A DNA stretch of 5,149 bases from JANNSW01 sp031431235. Lineage in GTDB: Bacteria > Pseudomonadota > Alphaproteobacteria > Rhizobiales > Hyphomicrobiaceae. Made by a program: the position numbers and the translations under genes. The notes under the pieces are model-generated. The model made no database searches and was not told the DNA's origin. It saw nothing but the letters and a program-made list of their open reading frames with translations. The stretch is taken from contig JANPDA010000386.1 in assembly GCA_031431235.1 (NCBI GenBank), forward strand, positions 1-5,149. The letters are read 5' to 3'. Below are positions 1-5,149 of the stretch, piece after piece. Each line of letters opens with the position of its first letter. The first letter of the stretch is position 1.

Positions 1-1327
1 CCTTCTCGAAGATGCCCTGCAGCCAGCCCGCGACCGGGTCGAGGCGGGCGGAAAGACGAGCCGCGTAGGCATCCATGTCGACGATGGTGCGCCGGGCGAC
101 GCCCGAATCCATCGCGGCCTTGGCGACGGCGGTCGGGATGGCGCTGATGAGGCGGGGATCGAAGGGAGCCGGGATGATGTAGTCGCGGCCGTAGCGGGGG
201 CGCTCGCCGCCGTAGGCAGCGGCGACCTCGTCGGGCACCTCGGTGCGGGCGAGCCGGGCGAGCGCCTCGGCGGCGGCGATCTTCATGGCGTCGTTGATGG
301 TCGAAGCGCGCACATCGAGGGCGCCGCGGAAGATGTAGGGGAAACCCAGCACGTTATTGATCTGGTTTGGATAATCGGAGCGCCCGGTCGCCATGATGGC
401 ATCGTCGCGGATCTGGGCGACCTCCTCGGGTGTGATCTCGGGATCGGGGTTGGCCATGGCGAAGATGATCGGGTTCTTTGCCATCGACGCGACCATCTCG
501 TGCGTCATGGCGCCGGCGACGGACAGGCCGAAGAAACAGTCGGCGCCCTTCAAGGCGTCCGCCAGGGTGCGCGTGGAGGTCTTGGCCGCATGGGCCGACT
601 TCCATTGGTTCATGCCCTCGGTGCGGCCCTGGTAGATGACGCCCTTGGTATCGCAGAGGATGGCATTGCGCGCGGGCAGGCCCATTGCTTTCAGCAGCTC
701 GAGACAGGCGATGCCGGCGGCACCGGCCCCGTTCAGCACCAGCTTCACGTCCTTGAGGTTGCGGTCGGTGAGGTGGAGCGCGTTGATGAGGCCGGCGGTT
801 GCGATGATGGCGGTGCCATGCTGGTCGTCGTGGAAGACCGGGATGTCCATCAGCTCGCGCAGCCGCTGCTCGATCACGAAGCAGTCGGGCGCCTTGATGT
901 CCTCCAGATTGATGCCGCCGAACGCGGGCCCCAGATAGCGCACGCAATTGACGAAGGCGTCGACGTCGGTGGTGTCGACCTCGAGATCGATCGAGTCGAC
1001 ATCGGCGAAGCGTTTGAACAGGACTGCCTTGCCTTCCATCACAGGCTTGGCCGCCAGCGGACCCAGATTGCCCATGCCCAGGATGGCGGTGCCGTTCGAG
1101 ATGACGGCGACCATGTTGCCCTTGGCGGTGTACTCGTAGGCGAGTTGGGGATCCTCGCTGATCGCCTGCACCGGAATGGCGACACCTGGTGAATAGGCGA
1201 GCGACAGGTCTCGCTGCGTCGCCATCGGCTTGGTCGCCTGGATTTCGAGCTTGCCGGGCTTGCCCTGGGAGTGGAATTGCAGGGCTTCCAGCTTGGTGAA
1301 GCTCGCGCGGGGGCGTCTGGGTGCCAT
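1..1327 (-). CDS. maeB: NADP-dependent malic enzyme, N-terminal 442 residues (3' end cut by window edge)
   Basis: Cytosolic malic enzyme: oxidatively decarboxylates L-malate to pyruvate and CO2 while reducing NAD(P)+, linking the TCA cycle to pyruvate and NADPH supply. The minus frame from ATG at 1327-1325 stays open to base 1 without a stop. Visible motifs: TKPMATQRDLSLAYSPGVA (residues 32-50, with the likely catalytic Tyr45), GNMVAVISNGTAILGMGNLG (70-89), MEGKAVLFKRF (97-107, likely catalytic Lys100), INLEDIKAP (139-147) and FHDDQHGTA (165-173) for the divalent metal, a Rossmann dinucleotide loop NGAGAAGIA (199-207), ANPDPEITPEE (292-302), and TGRSDYPNQINNVLGFPYIFRG (starting at 314). The long bacterial MaeB class carries a C-terminal phosphotransacetylase-like regulatory domain and totals roughly 750-770 residues. 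That domain would begin just past the left edge, so its presence here is inferred. The start matches family N-termini, but no strong Shine-Dalgarno precedes it. It is divergent from mutS. NADP rather than NAD preference cannot be proven from this fragment. Confidence 0.95.
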   Translation of the reverse strand, partial: MAPRRPRASFTKLEALQFHSQGKPGKLEIQATKPMATQRDLSLAYSPGVAIPVQAISEDPQLAYEYTAKGNMVAVISNGTAILGMGNLGPLAAKPVMEGKAVLFKRFADVDSIDLEVDTTDVDAFVNCVRYLGPAFGGINLEDIKAPDCFVIEQRLRELMDIPVFHDDQHGTAIIATAGLINALHLTDRNLKDVKLVLNGAGAAGIACLELLKAMGLPARNAILCDTKGVIYQGRTEGMNQWKSAHAAKTSTRTLADALKGADCFFGLSVAGAMTHEMVASMAKNPIIFAMANPDPEITPEEVAQIRDDAIMATGRSDYPNQINNVLGFPYIFRGALDVRASTINDAMKIAAAEALARLARTEVPDEVAAAYGGERPRYGRDYIIPAPFDPRLISAIPTAVAKAAMDSGVARRTIVDMDAYAARLSARLDPVAGWLQGIFEK

Positions 1328-1371
1328 GATATCGCTTGTGGCTCGCTCTGAGGGCGGGGACGAAGGAGTGG

Positions 1372-1413
1372 ATGCCGATGAGCCACTTCGGCTATCAGAC
1401 CAAGGGACAATAG
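1372..1413 (+). CDS. Tiny leader-type ORF (11-13 codons) with a good Shine-Dalgarno, upstream of mutS
   Basis: A purine-rich AAGGAG at 1363-1368 lies 9 nt before ATG at 1378 (and 3 nt before an in-frame ATG at 1372). The reading frame encodes MPMSHFGYQTKGQ and stops at TAG 1411-1413, 46 nt before the mutS start. The ribosome-binding site is much better than that of mutS itself. The run HFGYQT recalls the N-terminus of UbiE methyltransferases, as remembered, but six residues are too few for homology. It could be a translated leader peptide, a remnant of a gene start, or chance. No function is assigned. Confidence 0.2.
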   Translation: MPMSHFGYQTKGQ

Positions 1414-1435
1414 GGAAGCCGGGACAGGCCCACAA
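1407..1435 (-). promoter_or_regulatory. Possible sigma70-type promoter for the malic enzyme gene
   Basis: Reading the minus strand, a -35-like TTGTGG at 1435-1430 is followed after 17 bp by a -10-like TATTGT at 1412-1407, upstream of the ATG at 1327. Spacing is ideal but the hexamers match consensus only partly. In a high-GC genome such weak pairs also occur by chance, so this is a candidate only. Confidence 0.25.
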
Positions 1436-1459
1436 CAGATCCCGCAGCGAAAGAGCATC

Positions 1460-4309
1460 ATGGCACGACCGCGCAAGAGCACAGCGCCGCCGGTGATCGA
1501 GGAGGAGTTCGTGCCTCCGCCGCAGCCGGAGGAGGACATTCTCTCCGCTGCCGTCATGACGCCGATGATGGCTCAGTACACCGAGATCAAGGCGGCAAAT
1601 CCGGATTGCCTGCTGTTCTATCGGATGGGGGATTTCTACGAGCTGTTCTTCGAGGATGCGGTGGCGGCCTCGCAGACACTCGGCATCGCGCTGACGAGAC
1701 GGGGCAAGCACCTGGGACAGGACATCCCGATGTGCGGTGTGCCGGTGCATGCGGCCGACGACTATCTGCAGCGTCTGATCAGGCGCGGCCATCGGGTGGC
1801 GGTGTGCGAGCAGCTCGAGGATCCAGCCGAAGCGCGCAAGCGTGGCGGCAAGTCGGTCGTGCGCCGCGACGTGATCCGGCTCGTCACGCCGGGGACGCTC
1901 ACCGAGGACACGCTGCTCGACGCGCGGCGCAACAACTACCTGACGGCGATCGCGGAAGCGCCGACGGGGCGGGTCGAGCCGGGCGCGGAGATGGCGCTCG
2001 CCTCGCTCGATATCTCGACCGGCGAGTTCCTGGTCGGCGAGACCGCGGCCGCCGACATCGCCGGCGAGCTGGCGAGACTGTCGCCAGGGGAGGTGCTGAT
2101 CGGGGATAGTGCGACCGGCGACCGGCGGTTGCGTGAGATCGTGGCGGCGACAGGCGCCGCATTGACGGCCGTGCCGAGAGCTCATTTCGACAGCCTTGCC
2201 GGCGAGCGGGACCTGAAGGCAAAGCTCGGCGTTACCGAGATTGCCGGCTTTGGCCAGTTCTCGCGGCTCGAGCTGGCAGCGATCGGGGCGCTGCTCAAAT
2301 ATGTCGACTTGACCCAACTCGGCCGCAAGCCGGCATTGCGGCCGCCCAAGCGCTCTGGCCCTGGCTCGATCATGGTGATCGATGCCGCGACGCGGGCGAA
2401 CCTCGAGCTCGTGCGCACCACCTCGGGCGAAAAGCAAGGCAGCCTGCTCGCGGCGATCGACCGGACGGTGACGGGGGCGGGCGCGCGCGAGCTCGCCAGC
2501 CGGCTCGCTAGCCCGCTCAACGACGCGAAAGTGATCGGCGCGCGGCTCGATGCGCTCGGTTTTCTCGCCGGCGACATGCGGCTGGTGGAGGAGCTCAGAA
2601 GCGCGCTGAGGCAGACGCCGGACATCGCGCGTGCGCTGTCGCGGCTTGCGCTCGGCCGGGGCTCGCCGCGTGATCTGGGGGCCATCCGGGACGGTCTTGC
2701 GGCATCGCGCCTCAGCCGATCGCAGCTGGAGCGCGCAGCCGACTCGTTCGGGTTGCCGGAAGCGCTGCAGGCCGTTGCCGAGCGGCTGGCGGCAGGTGGA
2801 TCGGGTCTCGAAGCGCAATTGACTGCGGCCTTGGCCGATGAGTTGCCGGTCAACCGGCGCGACGGCGGCTTCGTGCGCGCAGGGTTTCGCGCCGAGCTCG
2901 ACGAAAACCTGAGATTGCGCGACCAGAGCCGGCAGGTGGTCGCCGAGCTGCAGGCGCGCTACCAGGACGAGACCCAGATCAGGTCGCTGAAAGTGCGCCA
3001 CAACAACGTGCTCGGTTTCTTCATCGAGGTGTCGGCGGGCGCGGCCAAACCGTTGATGTCGCCGCCGCTGTCGCAGCGGTTCGACCACCGCCAGTCGCTC
3101 GCGAACGCCGTCCGATTCTCCACGCCCGAGTTGTCCGAGACCGAGGGTCGCATCACGGCCGCGGCGGAGCGCGCGCTGGCGATCGAGCAGGAAATCTTCG
3201 CCGAGCTGGCGGCGGCGATCGCGGCCGAGCAGGCGACGCTCGGCAGCATGGCCCATGCGCTCGCCGAAATCGATGCGGTTGCCGGCCTCGCGCTGTTGTC
3301 GGTCGAGGAGCGCTACGTGCGGCCGGCGATCGACAGCGGGATCGCGTTCGAGGTTCGCGGCGGCCGGCATCCGGTGGTCGAGCAGGCACTCAGGCGCAAC
3401 CGCTCCGCGCCCTTCATCGAGAACGATTGCATTCTGGGGCGTGCCGCACTTTCCGAAGGCGCAAGCGGCGAATTTCCCGCGGGCGGCGAGGGGCTGCCTT
3501 CGGGTTTCGACGAGGAGGCTGATTCCCGGCTCTGGCTGCTGACAGGCCCCAACATGGCAGGCAAGTCGACATTCCTGCGCCAGAATGCGCTGATCGTCAT
3601 TCTCGCTCAGATGGGCTGCCACGTGCCGGCCCGCTCGGCCCGGATCGGCATCGTCGACCGGTTGTTCAGCCGGGTCGGGGCGTCGGACGATCTCGCGCGT
3701 GGCCGCTCGACCTTCATGGTCGAGATGGTGGAGACGGCGGGCATCCTCAACCAGGCGACGGCACGCTCGCTCGTCATTCTGGATGAGATCGGGCGGGGGA
3801 CGGCGACCTTCGACGGGCTCTCGATCGCCTGGGCGACGGTCGAGTACCTGCACGAGGTCAACCGCTGCAGGGCGCTGTTCGCCACGCACTATCACGAATT
3901 GACGGCGCTCGCCGGCAAGCTCCCCCACGTCGCCAATGCGACGATCGAGGTGAAGGAGTTCCAGGACGAGATCGTGTTCCTGCACAAGGTGGTGCCGGGC
4001 GCGGCCGACCGTTCCTACGGCATCCAGGTCGCCAAGCTCGCCGGGCTGCCGAAACCCGTGATCGAGCGGGCGAGCGAGGTGCTGCGGCTGCTCGAGAACA
4101 GCGACGAGCGGGTTGCGCCCGAGCAGCTCGTCGCCGATCTGCCACTGTTCGCCGCCGCCCGGCCGAAATCGCATGTGGCGGCTGGGGAGTCAGCCGGGCC
4201 GTCGCCGGTCGAATTGGCACTCGCGGCGATCAATCCCGACGAGCTGACGCCGAAGGCTGCGCTGGAGGCGCTCTACAAACTCAAGGGCTTGATCCGTAGT
4301 GCGGGTTAG
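1460..4309 (+). CDS. mutS: DNA mismatch repair protein MutS
   Basis: Cytosolic mismatch-recognition ATPase that binds mispaired or looped DNA as a dimer and recruits MutL to start post-replicative repair. It is complete at 949 aa (E. coli about 853). Domain I starts at TPMMAQY (34-40) and carries the mismatch-wedge F-x-E as F59-Y60-E61 in GDFYELF. The connector covers about 160-300. The lever/core starts near VIDAATRANLELV (about residue 307). The clamp includes the RSLKVRHNNVLGFFIEVS stretch (about 513-530). The ATPase has Walker A GPNMAGKST (696-704), the RVGASDDLARGRSTFMVEM signature (738-756), Walker B ILDE (773-776) and the ATHYHE H-loop. Near the C-terminus, QLVADLPLF (889-897) resembles a sliding-clamp-binding motif, and the end, LTPKAALEALYKLKGLI, is the usual tetramerisation tail. 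The ATG at 1460 is the first possible start after an in-frame stop at 1379-1381. It gives a proline/acid-rich extension of about 32 residues, and the next Met (33) would also leave domain I whole. The upstream AAAGAG is only a fair RBS. No frameshift is seen. Confidence 0.98.
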   Translation: MARPRKSTAPPVIEEEFVPPPQPEEDILSAAVMTPMMAQYTEIKAANPDCLLFYRMGDFYELFFEDAVAASQTLGIALTRRGKHLGQDIPMCGVPVHAADDYLQRLIRRGHRVAVCEQLEDPAEARKRGGKSVVRRDVIRLVTPGTLTEDTLLDARRNNYLTAIAEAPTGRVEPGAEMALASLDISTGEFLVGETAAADIAGELARLSPGEVLIGDSATGDRRLREIVAATGAALTAVPRAHFDSLAGERDLKAKLGVTEIAGFGQFSRLELAAIGALLKYVDLTQLGRKPALRPPKRSGPGSIMVIDAATRANLELVRTTSGEKQGSLLAAIDRTVTGAGARELASRLASPLNDAKVIGARLDALGFLAGDMRLVEELRSALRQTPDIARALSRLALGRGSPRDLGAIRDGLAASRLSRSQLERAADSFGLPEALQAVAERLAAGGSGLEAQLTAALADELPVNRRDGGFVRAGFRAELDENLRLRDQSRQVVAELQARYQDETQIRSLKVRHNNVLGFFIEVSAGAAKPLMSPPLSQRFDHRQSLANAVRFSTPELSETEGRITAAAERALAIEQEIFAELAAAIAAEQATLGSMAHALAEIDAVAGLALLSVEERYVRPAIDSGIAFEVRGGRHPVVEQALRRNRSAPFIENDCILGRAALSEGASGEFPAGGEGLPSGFDEEADSRLWLLTGPNMAGKSTFLRQNALIVILAQMGCHVPARSARIGIVDRLFSRVGASDDLARGRSTFMVEMVETAGILNQATARSLVILDEIGRGTATFDGLSIAWATVEYLHEVNRCRALFATHYHELTALAGKLPHVANATIEVKEFQDEIVFLHKVVPGAADRSYGIQVAKLAGLPKPVIERASEVLRLLENSDERVAPEQLVADLPLFAAARPKSHVAAGESAGPSPVELALAAINPDELTPKAALEALYKLKGLIRSAG

Positions 4310-4331
4310 CACGGTACGCGCCGTAACCCGC
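4301..4331 (+). terminator. GC-rich hairpin overlapping the mutS stop codon, candidate terminator
   Basis: GCGGGTTA (4301-4308) is perfectly complementary to TAACCCGC (4324-4331). Inside it CGG (4312-4314) can pair with CCG (4321-4323), leaving a 3-nt GCA bulge and a TACGCG loop. The stem includes the first two bases of the TAG stop (4307-4309). No T-run follows, so it is not a classic intrinsic terminator. It may still slow polymerase or protect the 3' end. It sits between mutS and the convergent gene at 4398-4760. Confidence 0.4.
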
Positions 4332-4397
4332 CGGTTCTGTGCCGTGAGCATGGAGTTACCACAGCGTTGACTCGATTCGGTTCCCTCGATCTCGTGC

Positions 4398-4760
4398 TCA
4401 AAATTTGCGTCGAGTGAATGCCAAATCGGGAAAGTCGCTGCAACGCATGCGAGCGCTGTCATCCCCGGAGCTTCGAATCAACATCTCGAGCTCGCTCAAT
4501 CGATACTCCAGCGCGGCTTCTTGCTGCCGTAACGATTCGAGCCGCCGCTGCTCATCGTTCAGTGCGTTTTGGGCGTCAGCCAAACGATTCGCCCGCTGAA
4601 TCTCCTCCAGAATCGGAATCTGATCTTCGAGTGCCCGACCGACTCTGGATCGCAGCCGGCCGATTGCCGGCAACGCGGAGGGAGCCAAATGATCGCGTAC
4701 AGCGCGCTCGAGTTCCTGTATTCGACGCTCGCTCAGCCGTATGCTAGTGTTCTGACTCAT
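4398..4760 (-). CDS. Uncharacterised 120-aa coiled-coil protein
   Basis: I do not recognise this protein. The minus ORF runs from ATG 4760-4758 to TGA 4400-4398. The product is hydrophilic with no signal peptide or membrane segment, so probably cytosolic. Residues about 42-95 show heptad-like hydrophobic spacing rich in Leu/Glu/Gln/Arg, such as LEEIQRANRL and LEYRLSELEMLI, predicting a long coiled coil and oligomerisation. The N-terminus, TSIRLSERRIQELERAVRDHL (5-25), could be a short strand plus helix of the kind seen in ribbon-helix-helix DNA-binding proteins, but the resemblance is weak. A GGGG lies about 10 nt upstream of the start and falls partly in the loop of a hairpin (4759-4782) whose stem includes two bases of the start codon. 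The gene converges on mutS and lies 32 bp downstream of the smaller same-strand ORF at 4793-4993. Its protein-like composition favours it over the overlapping plus-strand frames. Confidence 0.6.
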   Translation of the reverse strand: MSQNTSIRLSERRIQELERAVRDHLAPSALPAIGRLRSRVGRALEDQIPILEEIQRANRLADAQNALNDEQRRLESLRQQEAALEYRLSELEMLIRSSGDDSARMRCSDFPDLAFTRRKF

Positions 4761-4782
4761 TCATTTGGTACCCCAAATGAAT
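4759..4782. promoter_or_regulatory. 10-bp perfect inverted repeat at the start of the coiled-coil gene
   Basis: ATTCATTTGG (4759-4768) and CCAAATGAAT (4773-4782) are perfect reverse complements around a 4-nt TACC spacer. The repeat covers two bases of the ATG of the minus-strand gene 4398-4760 and its likely ribosome-binding GGGG. It could be a dimeric repressor's operator or an RNA hairpin controlling translation start. A T-run after the stem is absent on both strands, so an intrinsic terminator is unlikely. Confidence 0.5.
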
Positions 4783-4792
4783 AGCCAGCCCA

Positions 4793-4993
4793 CTAGGCAA
4801 CTCTTTGTTTGTGTTCCATCTTTCCATTCATTGATCCAGCTTCGCCGGAATCGAATGAATGGGACGGAACACTAGAGCGCACATTAGCAAGCTCCGACCT
4901 CTTTTCCTCGAGTCCGGCGTCAAAGTCGCCTATGTTATCTGATACTCGCCTACAGAGTTCCCTGCGCAGTGCTTCGTCCATCGAGTGGCTCAT
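4793..4993 (-). CDS. Hypothetical small protein, about 66 aa
   Basis: Unrecognised minus-strand ORF from ATG 4993-4991 to TAG 4795-4793; an upstream TTG at 5017 in the same frame would give 74 aa. Residues 1-40 look protein-like, with charged helix-forming stretches such as MDEALRRELCRRVSDNIGDF and GLEEKRSEL. Residues 41-61 are encoded by a 62-bp imperfect palindrome (4811-4872), so the C-terminal part may be a by-product of that repeat. No clear Shine-Dalgarno precedes either start, which lowers confidence. If real, it lies 32 bp upstream of the 120-aa coiled-coil gene and would form a two-gene operon with it. A competing 82-aa plus-strand frame over the same bases looks less protein-like. 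Confidence 0.38.
   Translation of the reverse strand: MSHSMDEALRRELCRRVSDNIGDFDAGLEEKRSELANVRSSVPSHSFDSGEAGSMNGKMEHKQRVA
4811..4872. repeat. 62-bp imperfect palindrome
   Basis: Outer arms GTGTTCC (4811-4817) and GGAACAC (4866-4872) are perfect complements. Inner arms CCATTCATT (4824-4832) and AATGAATGG (4854-4862) are also perfect. Further inward, GATCC (4833-4837) partly pairs with GGAATC (4847-4852) with small bulges. The interruptions (6 nt left, 3 nt right) make the halves slightly unequal. Single-stranded DNA or RNA could fold into a long stem with a short GC-rich tip. No T-run flanks it. It may be a protein-binding site, a miniature-element or REP-like repeat, or a remnant of one. Confidence 0.55.
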
Positions 4994-5046
4994 GGTTGGT
5001 GTTTTCAACACTGACAATCTCTTGCTGAAGAGGGGGGTGGGGATAA

Positions 5047-5149
5047 ATGAATCGTGAAAAAATACTCATTATAGTTTACGTTGTTTCTCTTCTTTTCCTG
5101 CTCATGCCGCCACAAGTCAACGCGAAATCGTGCCTCAAATCGGACTTGG
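5047..5149 (+). CDS. N-terminus of a secreted protein with Sec signal peptide (3' end cut by window edge)
   Basis: The frame from ATG 5047 is open to the right edge (34 codons plus one base). It starts MNREK (positive n-region), continues with a hydrophobic core ILIIVYVVSLLFLLM (6-20) and a PPQVNA c-region (21-26), giving a plausible signal peptidase I site after Ala26 before KSCLKSDL. The Cys at 29 does not sit in a lipobox, so a lipoprotein is unlikely. Export across the inner membrane is expected; the mature function is outside the window. The leader is G-rich (G6 at 5032-5037, G4 at 5039-5042), offering a Shine-Dalgarno-like sequence. Its codons are much more AT-rich than mutS, suggesting separate origin. 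It diverges from the minus-strand ORF starting at 4993 or 5017, and its start codon lies inside another ATTCATT/AATGAAT copy. Confidence 0.6.
   Translation, partial: MNREKILIIVYVVSLLFLLMPPQVNAKSCLKSDL
5068..5073 (-). promoter_or_regulatory. Perfect TATAAT -10-like hexamer for the minus-strand genes
   Basis: The minus strand reads TATAAT at 5073-5068, upstream of the small minus-strand ORFs (starts 4993 or 5017). The hexamer is perfect but no acceptable -35 lies 16-18 bp before it. It falls inside the signal-peptide codons of the plus-strand gene at 5047, in AT-rich sequence where such hexamers arise by chance. Confidence 0.2.

Larger units (their letters stand above)
1328..1459. promoter_or_regulatory. 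Divergent intergenic region between malic enzyme gene and mutS
   Basis: These 132 bp separate the two start codons and must hold the 5' signals of both genes unless transcripts begin further inside. On the minus strand TTGTGG (1435-1430) and TATTGT (1412-1407) are separated by 17 bp, a weak sigma70-like pair (3/6 and 4/6 matches) that could drive the malic enzyme gene with a leader of about 75 nt. No convincing plus-strand promoter for mutS was found. A tiny ORF at 1372-1413 lies here and is listed separately. Confidence 0.4.

Noticed and set aside
500..1192. 230-aa plus-strand ORF
   Set aside because: It lies wholly antisense to the clearly conserved malic enzyme frame. Its composition is typical of a high-GC shadow frame.
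1039..1557. 172-aa minus-strand ORF spanning the malic enzyme start and the mutS start
   Set aside because: It overlaps two strongly supported genes and its Ser/Pro/Arg-rich product shows no family motif.
2182..2853. 223-aa minus-strand ORF
   Set aside because: It is antisense to the conserved core of mutS. The Ser/Arg/Ala-rich sequence is what a shadow frame in GC-rich DNA produces.
4418..4747. 109-aa plus-strand ORF opposite the coiled-coil gene
   Set aside because: An Arg/Ser/Pro-rich product without structure; the opposite strand gives a coherent coiled coil.
4999..5011. Small hairpin GTGTT-TTC-AACAC
   Set aside because: Five-base arms with a 3-nt loop are common by chance and no associated signal was found.
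5032..5042. G6-T-G4 tract as a phase-variation repeat or quadruplex
   Set aside because: Six Gs are short for slipped-strand switching and only two G runs are present. It is better read as a G-rich ribosome-binding leader.
4809..5057. 82-aa plus-strand ORF over the small minus ORF
   Set aside because: It overlaps the start of the signal-peptide gene in another frame, has a Ser-rich product without motifs, and lacks an evident ribosome-binding site. It cannot be fully excluded.
5047..5149. Lipoprotein reading of the secreted-protein start
   Set aside because: The Cys follows NAKS rather than an L-[AST]-[GA]-C lipobox, so a signal peptidase I substrate fits better.

Overview
The window carries two well-conserved housekeeping genes from a high-GC bacterium, followed by a lower-GC tail of unrecognised small genes and inverted repeats. 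The malic enzyme and MutS proteins most resemble alphaproteobacterial, Rhizobiales-type versions. This rests on remembered family sequences, for example the malic enzyme run LFKRFADVDSIDLEVDT and the MutS form GPNMAGKSTFLRQNA. No database search was possible.

Layout. (1) 1-1327, minus strand: N-terminal 442 residues of an NADP-type malic enzyme (maeB/tme family); the C-terminal part lies beyond the left edge. (2) 1328-1459: a 132-bp divergent intergenic region with a possible maeB promoter and a tiny ORF preceded by a good Shine-Dalgarno sequence. (3) 1460-4309, plus strand: complete mutS, 949 aa, with all mismatch-recognition and ATPase motifs intact. (4) 4301-4331: a GC-rich hairpin overlapping the mutS stop codon, a candidate terminator. 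(5) 4398-4760, minus strand: an unrecognised 120-aa coiled-coil protein. (6) 4793-4993, minus strand: a less certain small ORF of about 66 aa. (7) 5047 to the right edge, plus strand: start of a gene whose product opens with a clear Sec signal peptide.

The first 4.3 kb is ordinary chromosome: central carbon metabolism (malate to pyruvate) beside DNA mismatch repair, divergently transcribed and with no evident functional link. The last 840 bp differs. Its base composition falls (30% G+C by hand count at 5041-5100, against 73% at 3601-3660) and its genes match nothing I know. It contains two substantial inverted repeats and five copies of the heptamer ATTCATT within 300 bp, two of which touch start codons. 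I read the tail as the edge of an accessory insertion next to mutS, possibly with its own regulatory signals. That is inference. No tRNA or rRNA gene, CRISPR array, transposase or complete mobile element was seen.
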